Shown: positions 36,454 to 47,416, counted from the first letter of the stretch. The stretch: DNA of 64,000 bases from Rhynchosporium graminicola (GCA_900074885.1 FJUW01000004.1:1-64000), one strand, 5' to 3'. The notes: a model not told the origin generated them from the letters alone. Translations and numbers: made by a program.

Positions 36454-37464
36454 ATGGCGCCCCTCCCAGATAATACTACATTAGCATGTCCCGAGCACAT
36501 GAAAGAATTTCCTGAAGATTCGAAGAAAGTTGTGTTGAGCAATGCAATTTCAGATGTCTTCGAAATCCAATCGGTCCTAGGGAGTGGAAGGGGTCTCTTT
36601 GCCCGCATCGATATCGCTCAAGGCCAACTTATAGCAGCAGAATCGCCGTTCTTTACACTCCCTAGCATCGCCAGTTTTAATATCACTCCTGAAGATCTTC
36701 TCCAAAAATTCTTCGCACTCTCTCTCACAGAGCAGCAACAATTCCGCGCTTTGCACGATCGAAACGCCGAAGCTGTGCCTTCTCTGCTAGGTATTTTTTA
36801 TACCAATTCACTCCATATCGATTCCAATCTTGATGGCATATTCCCCAATTTCTCTTTCCTCAATCACAGCTGTGTACCAAACGCTCATTACAGTTGGAAC
36901 GGAAATCTAGAAAAGGGTACCCTCTATGCTATCGACGATATCAAAAATGGATCAGAGATCACAATGGCTTATGGTGGTCATCAAAGAGGACACTGGAACT
37001 TCATATGCAGCTGCGAAACATGCGCTTCCTCTTCCTACGAGCTTCGCCGTGGCGACATCAAGCGAGCTCGGATCACAACCCTTCAAAACGAGATCATCGA
37101 ACGAGCAGAGATCCAGCACGAGGGCTGTCTAAAAGACCTTCGAGAAATGAAAGAATTACTACAGGATGTATACGGGAATTCGACTGGTGCTGTATTGGCG
37201 TGCGTGTATTTTATAGCTTCGGAGGTTGTGGCCAGTCAAAGTGATTTGGCTAGATCGAGTGTCTTTGCTGAAAGGGCATATGGGGAGAGGCTTATGTGTG
37301 AAGGTGAGGATCATCCGTTCGTTTGAAAATATGGTGAGGTGAGAGATGATCTGACGCTGCACTACGGGTATGCGTCGACGAATTTTAGGGAGACGCAGGT
37401 GGATACAGTGCCAGTGGGTCTGAGTGGGGAGGATTTTGAGGATTGGTTGTGGACTTGGGAGTGA
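36454..37464 (+). pseudogene. SET-domain protein with in-frame TGA near the C-terminus
   Basis: From ATG 36454 (an in-frame ATG at 36379 would add 25 residues) the frame gives 290 residues to TGA 37324-37326. SET motifs are all visible: VLGSGRGLFARIDIAQGQLI (SAM-binding GxG), FSFLNHSCVPNAHYSWNG (NHSC), GSEITMAYGG, and the post-SET-type FICSCETC. The protein is a SMYD-like lysine methyltransferase without an MYND finger. After EGEDHPFV-TGA the same frame stays open for 45 codons (KYGEVRDDLTLHYGYASTNF and GEDFEDWLWTWE) to TGA 37462-37464, with clear protein-like composition. So the TGA is probably a recent nonsense change, perhaps from TGG or CGA. The catalytic SET fold lies before it, so the truncated product may still work. 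Read-through is a less likely alternative. Confidence 0.7.
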
Positions 37465-37587
37465 TTACTGGGTGGAGAATAATGTCTTCAAATCCGAAGA
37501 GTGATTGTATGTGATGCTTGCGGAGTCGAGTTAACTGGGGCACTGGGCTCTGGATAAAATGTGGTAATGAGCCGTTTGTTTGTTGAT

Positions 37588-37638
37588 CTTGGCCCCGCTT
37601 TCGCTTACGAAGTTACTTCGTTAACCTGCGGGGCCAAG
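37588..37638. repeat. Perfect hairpin with nested second stem
   Basis: An 11-bp outer stem (CTTGGCCCCGC / GCGGGGCCAAG) encloses an independent 7-bp stem (ACGAAGT / ACTTCGT, one-base loop). It lies 123 bp past the extended SET stop. It could be an RNA 3'-end structure, a tiny MITE-like insertion or a protein-binding palindrome. Confidence 0.7.
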
Positions 37639-37799
37639 AAATGTCTGTCTTGCTAGCGAAATAAATGGTCGTTACATTACAAGAAATGAAATGCTTGGTG
37701 ATTATATCCTTGAAATCTCACCAAACATAGGGTTTCCTTATCTACTGCACTTGGAATCTCAACAATTAATGTCTGACTTCACACAGGACATAGTGTGCA

Positions 37800-39080
37800 T
37801 AACTTTCTACAATGTCTGCGGCGAGGCCTAGCTGCTTCACCATTTGGAAGAAATTGTTACGGCCTTCATTTCCAGTGCCGCGATGGGAAAGGAGCTTTTG
37901 CTGAATTCTGGTGCACAAGACGCCTTTACACGCCTTCCGAGGCCATGATCGCCACAGAGGTACCTGTCCATCATCATGACATAGGTTAGCATAAAGTGGA
38001 GGATATCCACTCGTTGGGATCGAGTTCTCTCAACAATGTTGCACCTTGTCTTCAGATTCAACGTCCAATAAAATCTATTCATCTTTGAAACAAGTATTCA
38101 CACACTACAGATTGCGGAAAATGTCTTGGAAATGGCGGCACCATTGCTCCAACCACTTCAGATGGTCTCTCAGACTGCGACATTGTCTGCGCAGGCAATC
38201 GTTCAAAGTACTGCGTTGTAAGTGCCCAAGAATATCTGATAGAAAATCAGTCCAAGTTTGAAATTTGACGTTTGGAAGGAACGCGAATTTTTCCAGCTTC
38301 TTGCAGACAACGTAAATTTCAGCGCGGAAATCGACTCAATGTGTACAATCTCAATTATGCCATTGCCACTACCACAGCTTCGCCACCCACACCCACTTGA
38401 ACAGGACCTGCAATACAACTCACAGTAGGAGAATTTACATAATTTGGATGTCAGACCGAGGGAACATCTGCTGGAGCTTTGACGGAAATTACAACCGATC
38501 AGCGCTTAATGGCATACTGGCAATTTATTCGGATCCTCCACATCGCAGGAACTCTACCATGAAGTTAGATTCCATTGAAAATATGGATCCCTGGCACTTA
38601 CTGGCCACTTGAATATCTTCTGGATATGCTGATCGTCTTCTTCTAGTAAACAGTAGATGGATCACATCCTTTAACGTGGACTTTACTTCGTCGGGCAACT
38701 GCTTAGCTTCTTAGTCATCCTCTGTGTTGATTATTACAATTCCAGCTATATCCATAATTGGTAGTCAAGGTAAGTCGGTTCAAATATTCAGGAAATGTGG
38801 AAATTGACATACTTAGTCCAATACTGTGGTTGTGCATATCCAAGCCACAGCTGTTGCTTAATCGAGACCTTGGTATTTCTTTACGCACTTGCCGTACCGA
38901 TAGTATCAAGCTCGCTCACCGCAAGCAAAGGGGACGTAAAATCTATCAATTCCATTCCGCTGATGCTTGTGGTCGGCTACATTTGGCTCATCATCGGTAT
39001 GGCCATTTCATCAACAAGTCCACGAGCTATCGTGGTACCCGGCACTCAGCAAATTATTGTCGGGACATAGATTGTATTTC
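37800..39080 (+). pseudogene. WSC-domain protein, degenerate
   Basis: A cysteine-rich WSC module reads CLGNGGTIAPTTSDGLSDCD and IVCAGNRSKYC (38110-38217), then an intron (38218-38322, GTAAGT..TTTCAG), then RGNRLNVYNLNYAIATTTAS-PPTPT. In the same frame a TGA (38398-38400) and TAA (38440-38442) interrupt the Thr/Pro linker and the start of a second WSC (IQLTVGEFT-stop-FGCQTEGTS). The second module then loses frame; YC-GNLFGSS-like pieces follow after an apparent deletion. A possible third module end (HSANYC) is near 39050, and a weak first-module start lies near 37810-37860. WSC domains bind carbohydrate and occur in secreted or wall-anchored fungal proteins. Limits are approximate. Confidence 0.6.
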
Positions 39081-39852
39081 CGAACTTCACCGGCATGCTG
39101 CAATTGGGCCTCCAAACAATATTCTCGTCTTCGGAACGCTCCACAGTCTCTTCTAAAATCACACCTCAGGATAAAGCAATACAACGTTCAGGTCTTCTAC
39201 GCACTTACGCTTTTGCCATCTTATGCCCCTTCAAAAGGTTCATCTTAAATGCATCTTCACCCTACCGCTTTCGCATGCTGGTGTACCTTCAATGGGAGTT
39301 GGAGCTTTACATTTTGGATAATGAGATTGGGCTGTATGACTTCTTACCTTCTTTATTCCTGTCATGGTGCATTATCATAATCTCATAGCGCTGCGCTGGG
39401 AAGCGAGAGGAGCGCCGAGAGTTTAATATGGAAGGTTGCAGCCGCCGTCTTTCCCCTTTGATTCGGGTGCTACGCTCGTAGGGTTGAAGTGGCTATGTGA
39501 TGAGGTGGCTATGGATGAAAATTTTAAGAGCAAGGGTCCTTCCAAGAGATCCTGAGTTATGGATTTATGTTTTGAAAACGTTACAAAAGAGACTGATCAC
39601 CTTGAACAGACAGGGACTGCAGATGATGTTTGATTTCGCTGTGTGTATTTGTTGATGCGCTTATGCTATCTCTGCACTTTTTCTTGCTTCTCCTCCAATT
39701 GCTAAAGACACGTTCAATTCAACTCGGATTCGCCAGCCAGAAACCGGCGACTTTTACATCCAGATTCAGAGGTCTATTTGAATCTTCCACTTACAATGGG
39801 TCTCAGAATGAGACCAAAAGTCTCTGCTCATAGTCGTGCACCGTTTCTACCG
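39081..39852. other. Intergenic, no gene recognised
   Basis: Short frames only, none with a family motif. It contains the 3' side of the WSC relic and the 3' flank of the repeat-bearing membrane protein. Confidence 0.5.
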
Positions 39853-40785
39853 TCACCATTTCTTCCGCGGCTTCTTCTTTTGTGGATGTGGACCTTTGGC
39901 CTTTGAAGTACTGGCCCTGCTGGATGCATCTTCAGACTCCGACGTTGGAATCTCGCTTCCCTCCAGTTCCTTTCCTTCCGAGTCCTTCACCTTCGTTTCT
40001 GCCTCTCCTGTATTCTGCCCATCCTTTTGTTGGTCGCCGTCACTTGCGTCATCGATGTCTCCGGGCGCCTTTCCCTTTCTTTCCCTCCTCTCGAGCCTTG
40101 GAGGAAAGGGTTCGCCTCGATCTTCTCCAAAGACCACAAGCATATCACCATGTCCCAACTTACAATCATTTTTGCACTCAGTTGTATGGTCGTGGGGATA
40201 GCAAAGAAGGCTCTGCATTTCCAATCTCTGGCAGATCCTTACGACCTCGGCAATATCCTTTGCGGCCTTTCCAGATTTCTCGACCATTCTATATTGATGT
40301 TTCCGAAGTCTTGCGAAATGTCGTATGAGCCAGTTATTGATCGCCCTTTCGCGCTCTTGATGACATTCTTGGAGGCCGATGGCATTCATGAGAAAACAAA
40401 GCACAAAAAACCAGAGGGATTTCCATACTGACGAGCTGAAATAGATGAGCCAGTTATTGATCGCCCTTTCGCGCTCTTGATGACATTCTTGGAGGCCGAT
40501 GGCATTCATGAGAAAACAAAGCACAAAAAACCAGAGGGATTTCCATACTGACGAGCTGAAATAGATGAGCCAGTTATTGATCGCCCTTTCGCGCTCTTGA
40601 TGACATTCTTGGAGGCCGATGGCATTCATGAGAAAACAAAGTACAAAAAACCAGAGGACTCTCCATACTGGCGAGCCGAGAAAGATGAGCGCGGTTAGAG
40701 TAAAAGCCATGGCGAACGCTTTCCTCCATATGCAGCGCCTTGGAAGACAACGGATAACAGCGACGTGAGTGATTGAACCAGGCAT
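39853..40785 (-). CDS. Membrane protein with three tandem 40-residue repeats
   Basis: A single open frame of 310 residues. The start (MPGSITHVAVIRCLPRRCIW) leads to a first hydrophobic helix (AFAMAFTLTALIFLGSPVWR). Three units of 40 residues follow, each with a hydrophobic helix (SLWFFVLCFLMNAIGLQECH) and a charged turn (QERERAINNWLI). After the repeats comes a basic/amphipathic region (RHFARLRKHQYRMVEKSGKA), a Cys/His cluster (CYPHDHTTECKNDC) and a disordered acidic tail ending in PQKKKPRKKW, which could be a nuclear-type basic signal. No known family. An uninterrupted frame through an in-frame triplication suggests it is, or recently was, translated. Helix topology is inferred from hydrophobicity read by eye. 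Confidence 0.6.
   Translation of the reverse strand: MPGSITHVAVIRCLPRRCIWRKAFAMAFTLTALIFLGSPVWRVLWFFVLCFLMNAIGLQECHQERERAINNWLIYFSSSVWKSLWFFVLCFLMNAIGLQECHQERERAINNWLIYFSSSVWKSLWFFVLCFLMNAIGLQECHQERERAINNWLIRHFARLRKHQYRMVEKSGKAAKDIAEVVRICQRLEMQSLLCYPHDHTTECKNDCKLGHGDMLVVFGEDRGEPFPPRLERRERKGKAPGDIDDASDGDQQKDGQNTGEAETKVKDSEGKELEGSEIPTSESEDASSRASTSKAKGPHPQKKKPRKKW
40325..40684. repeat. 120-bp direct tandem repeat, three copies
   Basis: Copies span 40325-40444, 40445-40564 and 40565-40684. The first two are identical over all 120 bases. The third differs at about eight positions, most of them at its right end. The period is exactly 40 codons, so the surrounding frame is kept. Confidence 0.95.
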
Positions 40786-41776
40786 CTGGGTGGCTAGTAC
40801 CTGATGGAATTGATGAAAATTGTATTGAATGATGTGTATCTAATATTGTGTAAGACTGGTTCAAGTGTATCAGTGGGAAAAGATGTGGATTTTGGAGCCT
40901 GGTGCCGCCGAGGTAGGAGTACTTTTCAGAAAACTCCGATTCGACTGATATGGAAGGAGCGACCAGACTTCTATCTGTCCAATATCTTGACTACGTGCAG
41001 AGTTCATGTTTAGATACTTGCTTTCTGTGTATATGCTAACATATTGCTACTCGCGATGTCTCATGAGCGCTTACCATCGCACGGAAAATGTCTGTGACCT
41101 ATCGTGGGCTTAGTGGGCCAAAGAAGGCGTTTCTTCATCAATTTCCTGTATCATTACCATCAGGAAGTTAATTCGACTCTCAATGATTTGGCGCATCAAA
41201 TTTCCTCCGCTGTAGGCTATTTTTCCAGCGGTATGCCACTGTCCGCGACCAAGTTCTGTGACTGACGGATATCATGATACTACCGGTTGTAGAGCCAATC
41301 TGCAAGATCTCAGAGCTGATAATAAATCTGAGGCGTGATTTCAAAGTATGTATCTGTAGTCTGTCGACTTGCAGCGTTTTCTGAAAAGTCCGGCAGCTTT
41401 GCAGAATGTATTAAGGGAGAGCTAATTTGTCATGTGTGGTGTGCCATAATCGAAACGCCGAATAAATGGTCGATCTTGAGGAATCTGCGAATGACTATTC
41501 TCTGCATTTATGTTTCTGCGGGCCCTAATATGCTACATTATATCCTGGCTTATTTTCCTACGTCAAAGAAATCTTCGAGCCGGTGACATGTGGCTCGAAA
41601 GCACTAGCTCGCCTAGGTACTCCGAGACGCCAAACAACAAAGCAAGCGAGAATCCGGCAAACGAGAATTTCGCCGGCCATCAAGTTCAGCGCCCCGAGCC
41701 TCACGACCTTGTTCACCATCTCCAAGTGCACCAACAACAATAATTAGCGTGCGTAAGCGCTTCTCAATCTACCTTT

Positions 41777-44034
41777 ATGATGGCCGACAAAAGAGCGCTC
41801 TCTTCAGATGTCAGCGAAAACTTGTCGTCGCTGCCGAGGGCAAAACGACCCCGGAAAAAAGTGGCGTGTGTAGCTCCTCATTCGCAGATACCTCTTGAGA
41901 TGTTACTGATACTGGGAACAGTTGTCAAAGATGCCATCTACAAAAAATTAAATGTTCGGGAGAACAGCCCTGTGCAAAATACCTACAGAGTGGGTTCCAA
42001 AACGAATGTCAATATCAAACACGTGATCGGAAGATTACGGTTAGCCAAAGGTAAAGTGCAAGATTTTAGAGGGTCAGCCACGAGCTCAGCACTGACAATT
42101 CCGAAGTTATATCGATCAATTGTAAGCTGAAAATGAGTGACTCAAAGGCCGATCCGACTCGCCTGTACGTGATGTGCCACTTGATGTTGACCGAAGGAGA
42201 GTTGAGGACGCCGCAGATCCGGATCGGTCACGGGGAAATCCAATAGTGGGAGAACAAGCCAGAGACATGACCACATTGGTGCTCCAATATATCTTGGTGA
42301 AGCTGCCTGCACTGCGTTTGCTACCCGCTTGCGACGTTTTCTAACCAGCAATGCTGCTGCTGCGCACATTCCTCGGACTCAGTATATGTCAGAGGAGGCA
42401 CTTTCGGAGCTGAGCAAATATGATGTCCGATGGCCGAGCCTTACGCATGCAGCTCTTCTGAAAGTTGCGCTCCACCAGGCAGGTCGTGTATACCACATGA
42501 TGTGCCGTGACTCAACCTTCGAGGCCTTGAAAGACACCTACGAAACACGGAACTTTGATTCTCCAGTAAACAAATGCAAATTCTTTTCACTTTTTGCTTT
42601 GGGTGAAGTCTATTCTACGAGATCCTTTTCGTCAACAGGTCAAGTGCCAGGTGTAAATTACTACGCGAAATCGCTTGCTCTCATTCAGATCTTGCCAGAG
42701 AGGCCCACAATCACGCATATTGAGAATCTGTTACTACTTGTAAGACTGCTATCTTCTTCAACTTGGATATGAGCTGACTTGAGCTTTAGTCTCTTTTCTC
42801 GTACTCTCTAAACAGGCGTCACCATGCTTTTCTCGTGATCGGCAGTGCGATGCGACACGCACTTGTGATTGGGATGAACCACAATATAGGACCATCACAG
42901 ATTGTTGATCCTGTTGCGCGCGAACACCGAGTCCAAATCTGGTGGACTATTTACATCTTTGATCGAATGTGGGAATCCAAGATGGGAATTCCAAATTCTA
43001 TTTTGGACGAGGATATTCATGTTGATATGCCGACCACAATTTCTCCGAAAGAGCTACACGATGCTCAGTTTCCAGACACTGAATATGCGACAGCGAGTGT
43101 CGATCTCGCAAAGATCGCAGGAGAAGCAATCACCAAGACCTATAGCAGGAAGAAGTATAAAGAGACATTTCTTCAGCGTGTTCAGCAGCTCTTGAAGTCG
43201 CTAAAGTCTTAGGTGAAGATGCTCCCAGAGCACCTGAGACTCCACTCTGAAGAATCTGGGTTGATCAACCCCAAGTACATTGTTTCTCTACATCTGTCGT
43301 TCAATCAAGTTAGTATCCTTCGAATTGGTGCCTGGAAATCTGCTAATTACATAGATTGTCATTCTCACCACTCGACCCATGCTTCTTCGAGTTCTGATTC
43401 AAATGAGCAGCCGCACGTTAGACAGAAAGGGTAGTGGAGATGGAGTATCCCAGGCAGCTTTGACTCTAGCTGAAGGTACGTTTCTCGATTTTTCTCCTGT
43501 TCCTCAATAATTCAGTTCTATAAGTTTGCTTTCGAACAATTCGATGGTAGCTGATACTCTGAAATAGCTTGCATCTTCGCTTCCAAGCATACACACTCCC
43601 TGATCATTCATCAATGGACAGGTGGAGCGCTACCCATCTTTGGATATTTTAATGTCCAGTACCTGTTTTCATCAGCAATGGTCTTACTGATGTCAAGCTT
43701 GATTTCTCCCGATACTGCCACGGCCGACATGGAAGCTTTCGAAATAGCGAGTCAAATCCTTCGATGTATGGCTGGAGACGGTAATCTGACTGCTGCTGAA
43801 TTTTCCAAGAATCTGGAAGAGGTCAAGCTTAGTCTCGAAGTATACAGGGCGAGCCGAAATCCAGACAGCAACAGTGGGAATCCGTCAAGGGTCAGACTCG
43901 CAGATTCTGCGGTGCCTATAGCGGCAGCGAATGCCGATGTTTCGACGACATTCGCAAGTGGTATGAATACATCTCTGCGAAATGTACCAGGAGGATTCAC
44001 CACTGAGATGGCTTTCCTGGAACCCACGATGTAG
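41777..44034 (+). pseudogene. Zn2Cys6 / fungal-specific transcription factor, multiply broken
   Basis: Pieces of a fungal zinc-cluster regulator are in order. The start MADKRALSSDVSENLSSLPR-AKRPRKKVAC is at 41777. One frame over, the cluster SCQRCHLQKIKCSGEQPCAK-Y lies at about 41910-42030, after an in-frame TGA (41896-41898); the fifth Cys is now Tyr (TAC 41980-41982). The middle homology region follows: LGEAACTAFATRL, KFFSLFALGEVY, PTITHIENLLLL, an intron from 42740, then RHHAFLVIGSAMRHALVIGM, REHRVQIWWTIYIFDRMWES and KMGIPNSILDEDIHVDMPTT. A frameshift lies near 42810, and LKSLKS-TAG-VKMLPEHLRL carries a stop (43210-43212) where a conserved Trp is expected. Two more introns lead to LTTRPMLLRVL and IHQWTGGALPIFGYFNVQYL, ending at 44034. 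The locus cannot give a full regulator as it stands. Confidence 0.8.
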
Positions 44035-44582
44035 AGCTTCTTGGCACAGTCAGACTTTGATCTTGGCCTCTTGAATCCTCCTGAGTTGTCGGGAGATGCA
44101 AGCAGCGCGCTCTACTTTTGGAATACTCCGCAGTGGACAGAGTAGAATTTTTATCGATCTATCCAGGCAATAACTCATTTCGAAGATTCTGAAAGCCTTT
44201 GTATTTTGATCTAGTGAGCTTGATCCGATGTCGAAGGCCCATTGGCTTGCTCTAAACGGTCGGTCATTGCGACTTATAAGGGCGTATTTGTGACAAGTTA
44301 CTCGAAGTCCTCCCCCTATTCCAATCGCTTCTGTGCTTCCTTCTCGACACTCTAATCGATACAAAGATCTGTATATACTTTGCTCGGCCGAAGTCTTAGC
44401 GAGAGTTATAAATATGGTTCGAGCGTTCCTTTAGCCCGATTCGAAGCTGCTAAGCTCGTATGGGGTACTTGAGGCGTACCCCGCATCTCACAACAGGTCT
44501 CCGACAAGATTCAAAAAGATTCCATACTTTTCACTTTGAGCAAACGAAACGAACAGTTCATCCGCATAACCAACTCAGCAAC

Positions 44583-45170
44583 ATGGCAGATCCAGAGCGA
44601 GACTTCACCGCCCTCTATTTTGGTTATTCCTCCAACCTCTCCCCAGTGACTATGAAACAACGTTGTCCTGGGAGTCTCTATATCGGTCTCGCTATTCTCA
44701 AAGACTACAAATGGATCATCAACTCCACCTCATACGCCTCCATCATTCCTTCGCCAGGAGATTTGGTCTACGGATCTCTTTTCTTCCTCATGGGCAAAGA
44801 TGAGAACGCGCTCGACCTGTCCGAAGGTGTCCCATGGCTATATGAGAAACAGTACCTGGACGTGCATCGTATCACAGCTGGGAAAGAAGAAGAGAAGACT
44901 GCGAAAGCGTTGGCTTATGTGGATGTTCAAAGGCTTGATGAGGGGACTATCGAGCCGGATTATGTTGTTTGGGTTCAAAAAGCTATTCAGCATGGATTGG
45001 AAGCTGGCGTCCCAAAAGATTATGTTGAGAAGTATTTGAGACCTTGGATCGGGCATTTTCATAGTCAGCAAGAGGCTAATATGGTGAGAACTATTCCTGC
45101 TGCTCAGTGGAGTGGAGGCATGGCTGCAGGTGTGAGGGGAAGAGTTATGGGTGGTCTGGATCGAGGCTGA
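44583..45170 (+). CDS. Gamma-glutamylcyclotransferase-like protein
   Basis: The frame from ATG 44583 encodes 195 residues (an upstream in-frame ATG at 44460 would add 41, but the family motif starts near the second Met). It opens with FTALYFGYSSNLSPVTMKQR, the glycine loop of the GGCT fold (usual YGSNL; here Gly is Ser). PGDLVYGSLFFLMGKDENAL and DLSEGVPWLYEKQYLDV follow, including the Glu of the LDxxEGV segment that serves as the catalytic acid/base in GGCT. The family releases 5-oxoproline from gamma-glutamyl compounds in glutathione turnover; cytosolic, with no signal peptide. The C-terminus (AQWSGGMAAGVRGRVMGG) looks lineage-specific. Function is by family; the Gly to Ser change makes the exact substrate doubtful. 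Confidence 0.8.
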   Translation: MADPERDFTALYFGYSSNLSPVTMKQRCPGSLYIGLAILKDYKWIINSTSYASIIPSPGDLVYGSLFFLMGKDENALDLSEGVPWLYEKQYLDVHRITAGKEEEKTAKALAYVDVQRLDEGTIEPDYVVWVQKAIQHGLEAGVPKDYVEKYLRPWIGHFHSQQEANMVRTIPAAQWSGGMAAGVRGRVMGGLDRG

Positions 45171-46757
45171 GAAACAAGACAGGGACACGAAGGGAGTCTC
45201 TTCCGGAAGTTTGTATCTAATGTTGATTGCGATACTCTTCGAAGAGTGGGCCATGGATTGTCAGAATATAATTGTAGCGACGGCTTTGAAGAGAATAGCC
45301 TTCATCTCATTAGCCAGTAAATATTTTGCTCTTTATCGGCTGGCGCTCTAATCGTTTGAGCAGAACGTCGCAGCACAGAATCCTGCTTATCCCCCTTGGT
45401 ATCCAGGAGTGTGATCCGTTCTGGTTATCGCTGCTCTATATTATTTTCATACTGGTGGTTCTAACCCCTTCATGCCGTAAAACAAGCAGTGAATCGCTCC
45501 GTAATCAATTTGCTGACCACCGCCAGCCAAACATTCTCTCTCTCTAATATACTTGGCTAACCTTATGATGACAGACAGCAAAATAACGACAGGCCTTTGA
45601 TTCAGTACCGATTTTCGTTCAGTTCTTGGATTGGCATGGCAATACTTTGTTTACTTTTCAGGGAAGTATACGGAAACCATTACCACTCGAGCCTCTAACA
45701 TGGTAATTTATTGGATAGTGATTCAAATCATTCAATATGCCCGAAGACCAGCTTCAACCATTCGAACGAACAACTCTCGCGTTTGCACTGTGCCGAAGAA
45801 GGAATACTAGATCATGAGAGGAATCATTCATACTCCAGCAGCAACCCGGAGCTTCCTATTATCAATGATTCGCAAGATATTCAATCATGTAACATTGCAA
45901 TCAGACGACTTTGGTATCAATTTGATAATCAGATCTCTTCCATTGGTTTTCGTAGATCGAGATCCCGAATCCAATTAGCCGATAACAATCATCGCACTCG
46001 ACCAATCATTCAACTATAAAACAAAAGAAAGTTAGTATCATACCATTCAGTGCACCGACTCACCTGAAAGTTCACCCCCTGCTCCCGCTCCCTCTCAGGC
46101 TCATCTTCTTCAAATAATCCAGAGAAGGCTTCGCCGCCCAAGCAGGGCTATATAACACCCGATATTTAACCTCATCGCAAGCTCCACACGGCACTTGGTT
46201 ATTCTACTATGGAGTCTGGGCCGGGTTCCGCGGCGACCTTTCGTGGGGTAAGTGAGGGATAACTCATAAAATAACAGTGATTTGCTTGATACCTTGTTTC
46301 CAAATCAGATCATTTGAGCTGGTCCCTTGGATCCTGATCCGAATTATTCGATTCGATGAGATGGTAATATTGCTATGAATCTCGCTCCCATTATCCGATC
46401 ATTCCAAACTCAAGGCCAACACCCATCATCAACCAGCTTACCACTGTCATTGTAACTACAACAATCCCATGCCATTCCACTCCAGGACTTCTACGATTCT
46501 AGCTTCCTTGCGAGGAAGAACTGCCGCTAAACAAACACATCGAACTATCTTTGATATTACAGGACAAGTAGATGCATACATAGCCTTTGATAACCAGCCA
46601 TTATGGAGTATTATGTTAGTAAGCTTTTAACATCCTCTATTCTCCGGCAAGACTTTAATCGATCGTTTGCGTGATATTTCACGACTGATTGTGTAGACTT
46701 TCCGCCGAAGACGTATATGTACACAGACACATGCATACACACACACACTCTCTCATA

Positions 46758-46824
<67 letters not shown>

Positions 46825-47416
46825 CCTCACTGAGCGAGCGAATCCCCGATTTTACGATCACAAATACAAAATGAAAACACACCAACTCCGAACGCTAGTT
46901 CATGACTTGATGGACAACTTACGAACGCACGACCCGCTCAAGTGAAAACATCGAAGAAGATTATCTCGTCTGGCCATCAATTATCAAGTAGGGCAAAAGT
47001 GTGGAACCGAAGCAAGTATATTCCTTCCGCCAAAATCCTACAAGATGTACTTCTACTAGCTCGTTCGCCTTGCAATTCCTTCGTCTCAATGACTTCTATC
47101 TCAAGCAAGGGTATATGTGCAAACAGCATTTTGGATTCCACATTCAAGGTCATCCGTTAGCACAAGACCTACATGACCTCGACGCATCGCTCGCTCGTTC
47201 CAAAAATGCGGCCAAGGAGCCAGCAATCTCAATTGCCATGTACACCTCCTCATCTGTAGATATGCATCCCAAACCCCGCATTTTACACCCTTTTTGCGCC
47301 GATCCATATATGCATGTATCCCGAGTACGATGCTTCTCCGTCCCTAAAATCCCATTTCCTCAAAATTATATACATCTCACTCTCTACCAATCATACAAGT
47401 CTATACTTTTTCTCCT
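45171..47416. other. Intergenic stretch with CA microsatellite
   Basis: No gene recognised. Contains the CA/TA repeat at 46757-46824. It separates the 3' ends of the GGCT-like gene (plus) and crb2 (minus). Confidence 0.55.
46757..46824. repeat. CA microsatellite grading into TA
   Basis: About 25 CA units (with a CATA interruption near the start) run into five or six TA units. It is the longest simple repeat in the window and lies between convergent genes. Confidence 0.95.

Noticed and set aside
38795..39070. 91-residue hydrophobic ORF as a membrane protein
   Set aside because: It overlaps other frames that look like the tail of the WSC relic and has no family motif; too weak to list as a gene.
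40325..40684. CRISPR-like or regulatory repeat array
   Set aside because: Units are contiguous without spacers and keep a coding frame; they are a coding tandem duplication.
46611..46885. ORFs with Cys-Val or His-Thr runs
   Set aside because: They are translations of the CA microsatellite.
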